This document shows, piece by piece, positions 57,203 to 64,000 of a stretch of 64,000 nt of DNA. This stretch comes from Bettongia penicillata ogilbyi (taxonomy: Eukaryota > Chordata > Mammalia > Diprotodontia > Potoroidae): NCBI GenBank assembly GCA_023548195.1, contig JAJHZJ010000121.1, forward strand, positions 6,538,058-6,602,057. The letters are read 5' to 3'. A program made the translations under genes and the position numbers. The notes below the pieces were generated by a model, which was not told the DNA's origin, did no database searches, and was given only the letters and a program-made list of their open reading frames with translations. The number at the start of each line of letters is the position of its first letter. Within the stretch, counting starts at the first letter, position 1.

Positions 57203-57729
57203 GAAAGAAAGTTAAGTATCATTGGAAGATGTAATAGATAGCTGTTGGGTAATATAAATGTGATAAGCCAATTTCCTACCAGCTTCTCTGTAGTATAGCA
57301 GTGATGTTCTGAATTTGTACTCAGTGTCTATTACCCCATTAGAAAATGTTGGAAGGTATGGAAGTAAACTGAGAAAGCATTAACAACTAGCAAACAATTT
57401 TGTAAAAAGCTAAAAGAACATTAACCTGAAGAATTTCAGAATTAACCAGACTTCTGCTCTTTCAAGAGGAAGCTCTACCTTCTACCTGGCTTTGACAATA
57501 GAGAGGAATTAAGAGGTTAATTGCATTTGGAATAAAGCAGCAGGTTTGGGAAAGGAAGACATTATACCTGAAGTATTATGTTTCATTTTTAAATGAGTTG
57601 ACTTAAGAGGCAAAACTGAAGATGCTAGAGAAAGTTCTCTTATTTCTACGATTTTATGGCTGAATGACTAGGTAGTAGTTCAGGGAAATGCTATAAACAT
57701 CAAATGCCTAAATTTCACCAAGGCACTTG
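57203..57729. other. No gene seen
   Basis: About 0.5 kb without a recognised feature. Confidence 0.4.
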
Positions 57730-57897
57730 ACAATTCAAGCATTTATTGAGCACCTAGTATATGTCAAGCACTAGCAATATGAGACCAAAAACAGAATAGT
57801 CTCTGCCTTCAGGTAATGGGGAAGAAAGCAACATGTATCCAGATAAGTAAATATGAAATATACAAAATAAAGAGAAAATAATTTCAAGGAGCAAGGA
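57730..57897 (-). mobile_element. L2-type LINE 3' end, minus strand
   Basis: 'caagcatttattgagcacct', 'tgtcaagcactagcaatatg' and 'ctctgccttcaggtaatggg' are the reversed 3' end. It abuts a second copy at 57898. Confidence 0.75.
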
Positions 57898-58604
57898 GTC
57901 AGTCAGTCAATAAGTAGTAATTTGTCGCCTATTGTATGCCAGACGCTGCTAAGTGCTGGGGATACAAAAAGAGGCACACGACAGTCCTGCCCTCAAGAAA
58001 CTTAGTCTTAGAGGAGACAAGGAGCAAACAAGTAAGCTAAAATGGGATAAATATCGTTCAGCTGTTTTAATAGTGTCTGACTCTTCATGAGCTCAGCTGG
58101 GAGTTTTCTTGGCTAATATACTGGTTTGTCATGTCCTTCTTTCACAAGTTATATCGGAAATAATTAAAAGAAGGAAGGAATTAGAAATAAGGAGTTGGGG
58201 AAAGTCTCCTGTTGAAGTTGGGATTTTAGTGGTGACTTAAAGGAAGTCAGGGAAGCCAGAGGATAGAGATGATGGAGAGGGAGAGCACTCCAGGCATCAA
58301 GGAGAGTCAGGAAAAACACCAGGAGCTGAGAGATGAAGTATTCTCAGAAAAACCTTGTGAGATAAAGAAGGCAAATGTTCTTATTTTCTCTAATTCTATT
58401 TTTCAAAAGGAGAGCACAAAAACTTGGAGGAGCCAGAAAGAGCCTCCTGCAGGGTGGGATTCTAGGTGTTCCACAAGGTAGAAGTGAAGTGAATGAATAT
58501 TCCGGACATCTGGGTAGAGAGAGATGGAACGTCTTGCACAGGAAACCACAAGTAGGTCACTGTACATATCATAGTGCATTTCAGTAAGAATGATGAGCAA
58601 CTGG
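57898..58604 (-). mobile_element. Second L2-type LINE copy, minus strand
   Basis: Starts again with a 3' end ('tcagtcagtcaataagtagt', 'tgctaagtgctggggataca'), then 'gttgggattttagtggtgac', 'aagtcagggaagccagagga' and 'gagagcactccaggcatcaa'. A SINE tail interrupts it at about 58060-58142. The part at 58400-58590 repeats the inner order once more, so a third copy or an internal duplication may be present. Confidence 0.75.
58060..58142 (-). repeat. Composite marsupial SINE 3' tail inside L2
   Basis: Reversed tail: 'gtgtctgactcttcatgagc', 'gagttttcttggctaatata', 'ctggtttgtcatgtccttct'. 'atatcg' occurs on both sides and may be part of the target duplication. Confidence 0.65.
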
Positions 58605-58860
58605 TCCAGAGTGATTTTTGAAGTATGGTCTGGGGACCACTGAGGCTCCCCAAGACATTTTCAAGGGATAGAGGTCTATGAAGTCAAAATTATTTTCATA
58701 ACATTTACACATTAAAATTTCTAATATGGCATATACCAATGGATATAACCCACATAAAAATGCTCTTTGAAGGAGGGTCCTTCAATAATTTTTAAGTGTA
58801 TGAAGGAGACCTGAGACTTAAGAATTCAAGAACTATTGGTCTGCAGAAACAGGTTGGAGT
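58605..58860. mobile_element. hAT-type DNA transposon fossil
   Basis: Left 'tgaagtatggtctggggacc', inside 'agacattttcaagggataga', 'tgaagtcaaaattattttca' and 'tggatataacccacataaaa', right 'caagaactattggtctg'. The order resembles an ancient hAT repeat I know from eutherians, so probably predates the marsupial-eutherian split. Target duplication not found. Confidence 0.55.
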
Positions 58861-58877
58861 CACATTGTATGTGACGG

Positions 58878-59140
58878 ACTTTAAATACCAAAAGGAATGA
58901 GTATTTGTTTAATGCCTGCTTTGTAACAGTTTGTGCTAAGCACTTTTTACAAATATCTCATTTGACTTTCCTCACAATCATGATGCAGATGCTATTATTA
59001 TACCATTTTAAGGAGGAGAAACCTGAGGCTTGGAGATGTTAATTGATTTACTCAGTCACACAGCTATTTTCTCAGGCCAGAATTGTACTTGGAACTTCCT
59101 GATTCTAGGCTCAGCTCTCTATCCAACAACTGCCTCTAAC
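58878..59140 (-). repeat. MIR-class SINE, minus strand, full length
   Basis: 'tgtgctaagcactttttaca', 'cctcacaatcatgatgcaga', 'tttactcagtcacacagcta' and 'ggctcagctctctatccaac' in order. Confidence 0.85.
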
Positions 59141-59144
59141 AAAG

Positions 59145-59595
59145 AAGTTTGTATGTGGTGCTCAGGGAACCACTTCTTCTTGAACATAGATGAGTGACAT
59201 AAGCTTTATGAATGTCAATATATCAGCAGAAGGGTTGAAGAATGGAAGAACTGGGGGAAGGGAGATTTATTTAAAAGGCTATTGAAATACTCCAGTGAAA
59301 GGGGATAAAGACTTGAACTAGCGTGGTGGTTGTATGAACTGGAGTGGAGGGGAAAGATGTGAGAGACATGTTGGTAGAATCAGTAGATCTTGACATGATT
59401 GAATCTGGGAAAGATGACTAAGAGTAAAGAGACAAGGATGACTGAGGTTGCAATGCTGCATGACTGGAAAGATTTCTATCCAGGAAATTAGGAAAAAGAA
59501 GAGGTTTTATGGGGAAGATAATGAGGTCCATTTTCAGATATGTTGACTTTGAGATTTCCAAATAGACATTTCCAAGATATCCAGGAAAAGGGGTC
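59145..59595 (-). mobile_element. L2-type LINE inner sequence, minus strand
   Basis: 'aaggctattgaaatactcca', 'gataatgaggtccattttca', 'tatgttgactttgagatttc' and 'aatagacatttccaagatat' are the reversed inner L2 order, probably the continuation of 57898-58604 across the hAT and MIR insertions. Confidence 0.65.
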
Positions 59596-59602
59596 CAGGA
59601 GT

Positions 59603-59802
59603 TCCAGTGGAAGTTCCAGTGGAAGGAGTCCTGGATTTGGAGTCAGAGGTTCTAGGTTTAAGTCCTAGTCTGTTAGTACCCATGTGACTCTGGGCAAGGC
59701 ATTTAACTTCTGTTTCCTCATCTACAAAATGCTGGGGTTGGACTAACTGGCCTCTAAGTCCCTTCCAGGTCGATATATATAATCCTGTGGTTTTACAGTC
59801 CT
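59603..59802 (+). repeat. MIR-class SINE, full length
   Basis: 'gagtcctggatttggagtca', 'gaggttctaggtttaagtcc', 'gactctgggcaaggcattta' and 'ggcctctaagtcccttccag' in order. Confidence 0.85.
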
Positions 59803-59839
59803 AATGGTGATTTATGGATAGATATAAATCTAGAAGTAG

Positions 59840-60085
59840 AACTTTACTGGAGAATCTCTCCTTTACCCTATTCTGTTCAACATATTCATTAATGACCTGA
59901 ATGAAATCGTAATCGGCATGCTTATCCAATTTGTAGATTACACAAAGCTAGAATGGAAAGTTAATACACTGTATTATAGAATTGAGATCCTAAAAGGATT
60001 CAGTTTCTTAGAATAGTGAATGGAGCTAACAAGATGAAATTTAATCTAATGGATCTGTGTTCTTATCACTGTACCTTTTCCAACA
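59840..60085 (+). mobile_element. CR1/L3-type LINE reverse-transcriptase relic
   Basis: Plus strand reads 'LFNIFINDLNEIVIGMLIQ' followed by FVDYTKL (59930-59950), the degenerate FADDTKL catalytic block of CR1/L3. The second catalytic aspartate is now tyrosine. Confidence 0.75.
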
Positions 60086-60374
60086 ATGCAGATAAAAGCT
60101 CAACCATAACTTCCCATCCTGTGTCACTCTTGTCTATGTCTTCTCATAAATTTACTATAGAGGGTCCTTTCAGTGTTCTGTCTTCCTCAAATTCTAATTC
60201 TAATTCAAAGAGTGACAGTTGAGTCCTGGGATGTCCATTGATTAACCCTCAGTCTTACTAAATGATGGGCTCAGTTTCCCCCACCCCCCAGACATATATT
60301 TCTTTGATGACAACTTTTATAATGCTTCTTCAGTTCTTTACACATTTGATGACCCCCAACTATGACTTACCTGG

Positions 60375-60632
60375 ACAGTTACATGGCATAGTAGATAGAA
60401 CTCCAAGCCTGGAGTCAAGAAAATGTGAGTATTCTGAGTTCAAATTGAGCCTCAGACACTTACTAGATATGTGACCATGGGCAAATCACTTACCCTTGTT
60501 TGCCTCAGTTTCTTCATCTGTAAAAAGAGCTAGGCAAGGAAATGGCAAGTCACTCCAGTATCTTTGCCAAGAAAACTCTGAATGGGGTCACAAAGAGTTA
60601 GACACAGCTGAAGTGACTGAACAATAAATAGC
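60375..60632 (+). repeat. Composite marsupial SINE, full length, plus strand
   Basis: 'catggcatagtagatagaac', 'ctgagttcaaattgagcctc', 'gtttcttcatctgtaaaaag', tail 'caaggaaatggcaagtcact' and 'ccaagaaaactctgaatggg', ending 'gactgaacaataaata'. Confidence 0.85.
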
Positions 60633-63109
60633 CTGAGTCTCAAATACAGAAACAAAGACCTGAGTGGCTCTGAACAACCAGGTAAGGTAGAGGAACAATT
60701 AAGTCAGGTAGGAGTTTCCCGGAATACCATGTTTCACCACATAATCATTCCACCCTGGTTTTTTTTTCTGTTATTTTTTTATCCCTAATCCAAATTTTGG
60801 TTTATAGACTTTCATCATGTAATCATTGCATGGTATAATTCTATTTGACATGCTGCTTAAAAGGTAAACAGAACAGCAACGTATTGACCAGTGGCCTGTG
60901 GATACCCATTTATCTCTTGCTCATTGAGGGTCACAAGCCTAGAATTCTCAGTGCATAGACATTGTTAGTATATTTCTGAAAGTCAACTTGCATGGTTTGT
61001 TTTAGAGCGCTGTATTGTTACTAAACTCAAAGAAGAGCCATAGGTGCAAGAGGAGCTGGCAAGTGGATAGGAAAAGCTGCCATGAGTAAACTAAGTGATA
61101 TAGTAAGAGTTGCATCTTCCCGATTTTAACATATAGTCACGAGTATTCCATGCATCTTAATACTGCACCAAAGATAGTTTAGTAATAAATGACTTTTAAG
61201 TAATACCAGCACAATTTTTAAAGCTTCACATAATGGTCTCACCCCATTTTTTGAAAAAAAAAAATGTGACATAAATCTGCAATGATTATGCAGTGAAGTG
61301 TGTTATCCTCAATTTGAAAGGGACAAAATTTTTACTTCTCCAATCCTTGGTGTCCCAAAAGAGTTTTATCAATACAATTATAGGCTGACCATAAAATAAC
61401 ATTTTGTCAGTCTCATGTTTTGAAAGCCATACAGGGAAGAGTTATCACCCTCTGCTTCCTTAAAGGGGTGACAGGAATCTTCCCCAGAGTGCACATTGTG
61501 TAGATCTCCACTTGTCGCCCAGACTGCTGCTAGGGCTGTCCCAATCTCTCGCTCACACTTCACTAGGTGATATGTCCAGGCTGGCTTGGTAATCTGGCGG
61601 AGAGGATTAGCTAAAACAGATGTCGTTCTTATGACAGTTATGGTCTCTTTGCAAATATTTATGTAACAGATAGCACCTCAGGGTCTGAGCTAGGCAGACC
61701 TGGTTTGCTTTCCACCAAAGCCTGAAGTCAGTCAGGCGGGTCTCTGCCCAAAAGGTGGGATATCATTGCAATCATAGTAGTATAGTCACAAGGATAAAGA
61801 CGGGGAAAAGGAGACACAACTCCAGACTATCAAAATCCTCTTTTAAGATATCACCCCTTCCATACTGTCTCCCCTTAGGTAACTAAGTTACAAAAGGAAT
61901 TCATTTTTGTGGAACCACATATGTAGAATTTCCCATATTAGCTACCAAAAAAGAGACAAAGGGTTTGGAGTCTTAGATTGGTTCAGATGACTTTGCAAAA
62001 GGAAGTCCTCTGTAACTTCTCCAAACCATGGAACTCTGCCCCGGACTAAAAACTTTGTGTCACCTTCATTAGACTACCCATTCATTAGCCATTGTCTAAT
62101 TATTCACTAACTTGTCACCTACATTTTTCCTTGGTCAGGAAAGTCTACTCAGCCTCTGATTCCCCTAGGAAAGAAGTCATTTCCTGAATGCTGAGGGAAA
62201 AGGCAAAGTGGGGGGGGGGGGGGGAAGCAGAGAGCTAATAACAAGGCAGGACCAAAGCTTTCTTCCCGACCAATCTTCACTTTCATCCCTGCCTCTGTTC
62301 TCTTTCATTATAGTGCTAATTTTAGCAAGATTTAGCCCATTCTCCAGCAAAACCTCTGGGTCATAAATCATGTTTTAATATTTATCCCATCAGTCCCTGC
62401 CCCATTTGATAATCCATTTTTCACCTGCACAATTATTAAATCCATAAGCTACTCCTCTCTCTGCTAGGCATGCTCCTTAAAAATGAAAAGCTCTTTCAAC
62501 TTTGCTTCTAATCACTGAATACATAAAGGTAATTCATTTTTGTCTTCCATGTGTTAGCAATCCAGCTTTTCTAAAACCATTAATAAGAGGCGGGGAATGT
62601 TTAATCTTATTGTACTTGTACTATCGCTGTCAGGTTACTCAAGCACTCATGCTAGACCTACAAGGTCAGTCATCCCGCTGAGATGACTCCCCATATATCT
62701 CAAGAAACACAACTACCACAGACCATCAGGATCTTATATTTGATCATCCGTCGCTGGCTTCTTCCATACTTTCCTTCCCCAACTTTAGCAATTCACTTAA
62801 ATACTTAAGTCAACGTAATCAGTCAACCCTTGCTGACAAATACTCAGTAGTTTAGACCAAGCCTAACACAGGCTAGTCTAGTGATTCTGGCTCTTTGAAA
62901 AAGATGGCGGAACAACGGTGAGGCACTTGTGGACCATGAAAGTGGAATAAAAGCAATTTTACTTAAGATTTAAAAGACTACAGTTGAGATAAAACTATAC
63001 TCTCTCTTCTCTCCCTCTGTATTTACTAAGACTTTCCCTTCAGGCAGTGGGAAATTAGACTGAAAGCTCTAACACCAACTCCCCAAAGGCAGCAAGGAAG
63101 GCAAACCAA
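60633..63109. other. No gene recognised; 2.5 kb of unassigned DNA
   Basis: Contains a 15-base poly-G run at 62210-62224 and an A-rich run at 61253-61264. 61648-61707 resembles 63421-63485. Open frames of 60-64 codons only. Confidence 0.4.
62210..62224 (+). repeat. Poly-G run
   Basis: Fifteen consecutive G; length may be unreliable. Confidence 0.85.
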
Positions 63110-63335
63110 CAATGATGTAGGAGAGGGTCAAACCCCACCCAGGCCACACTCCACAGTGCTGTCTAAAGCAGACTAAAATGTAATTGGGAAATACTTAACA
63201 AAATAAATGAAAATGCAATAAGACCTTGATAACATTACATTTTAAAACTAAGTCAATATACAGCCACAAACATCCTTACCTTCAGTTTAGTCTCATTTCT
63301 ATTTGCTGGTCACCAATGATCTACAGAGCAAACTC
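63110..63335 (-). mobile_element. hAT-type nonautonomous element, minus strand
   Basis: 'actaaaatgtaattgggaaa', 'caaaataaatgaaaatgcaa', 'actaagtcaatatacagcca' and 'cagtttagtctcatttctat' follow the order of a marsupial hAT repeat I recall, whose end reads tttgagtttgacacc. Right end degenerate. Confidence 0.55.
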
Positions 63336-63695
63336 CCTATTCTCTTAAGGATACCAACCCTACTTACACACAAGTGCTAGTCCTACCACTATAGTTGTCT
63401 TTTTGAAAATATTTGAACTATTTGAAAATATTTATGTAACCCATGGTTCAACACTTCAAACTCTGAGCTGCACAAACCAGGTTTGATATCAGATGTTGCC
63501 TACTCCCCAGTTACTAACCCCAAAATTTACTCTGGGAGAATCTCAGAATTGAGATTATATTTAGACTCCCACTTAGATTATTACATTAGACAAAGGATTC
63601 ACCAGTTCTCATACAAACGCTCAAGGTTACAATGGTTTTGTTGAGGTACAGAAAATTCGAAAACAGTAATCTTAATAGAGTATAAGTAATACAAT

Positions 63696-63938
<243 letters not shown>

Positions 63939-64000
63939 CACATTATGACCCCTAGAGGCAAACAAATTTGGTAGTTATTAGCAGCGCAGACCCCTCTCAA

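Noticed and set aside
62897..62920. ATGGCGGAACAACG followed by GTGAGG as a first coding exon
   Set aside because: Start and donor fit, but there is no CpG-rich context and the sequence resembles the 'aagatggcgg' starts of marsupial retroelements. Too short to decide.

Overview
The window looks like AT-rich, gene-poor genomic DNA from a marsupial (metatherian) mammal. Composite tRNA-headed SINEs with the tail 'ggaaatggcaaaccactcc ... agtatctttgccaagaaaa ... atggggtca' (about 2622, 4424, 46660, 60375) are, to my knowledge, characteristic of marsupials. They occur with dense MIR-class SINEs, very many L2 LINE relics, CR1/L3 relics, RTE-like LINE relics and hAT fossils. There is no operon structure, no tRNA or rRNA gene and no CRISPR array. 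I recognise no protein-coding exon: the open frames are short and chance-like, or lie in LINE relics, simple repeats or CpG-rich DNA with few stops.

Layout. 1-42 kb is mostly nested repeats: L2 on both strands, MIR-class SINEs, a solo LTR inside a MIR (11973-12451), a hAT fossil inside an L2 (17671-17847), a 5'-truncated LINE flanked by an 80-bp direct repeat (23843-24751), a 79-bp mariner-type hairpin element (32904-32982) and a CR1/L3 reverse-transcriptase relic (35055-35830). Low-repeat stretches, notably 8.0-10.0 kb and 38.9-40.9 kb, could hold regulatory DNA. At 41.5-42.1 kb a SINE sits inside an L2, directly beside a CpG island.

The two regulatory candidates are a dense CpG island at about 42.2-43.1 kb, with two X-box-like (RFX) motifs and a good minus-strand splice donor at its left edge, and a moderately GC-rich segment at about 51.0-52.3 kb with CCG and CA repeats and an octamer motif. 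The second lies in a low-repeat block (about 47.6-54.8 kb), the kind of setting expected near a regulated gene. Either could be a promoter with first exons; the genes they would serve are not recognisable here.

54.8-64 kb returns to nested L2, MIR, CR1 and hAT relics and ends in a (CT)n tract of more than 200 bp. The LINE relics have lost catalytic residues (YADD changed to YAHD at 55435 and NAVD at 37713; ADD changed to VDY at 59933), so none is active. Repeat boundaries are approximate unless a target-site duplication is stated. Family names come from memory of consensus sequences, not from a database search.
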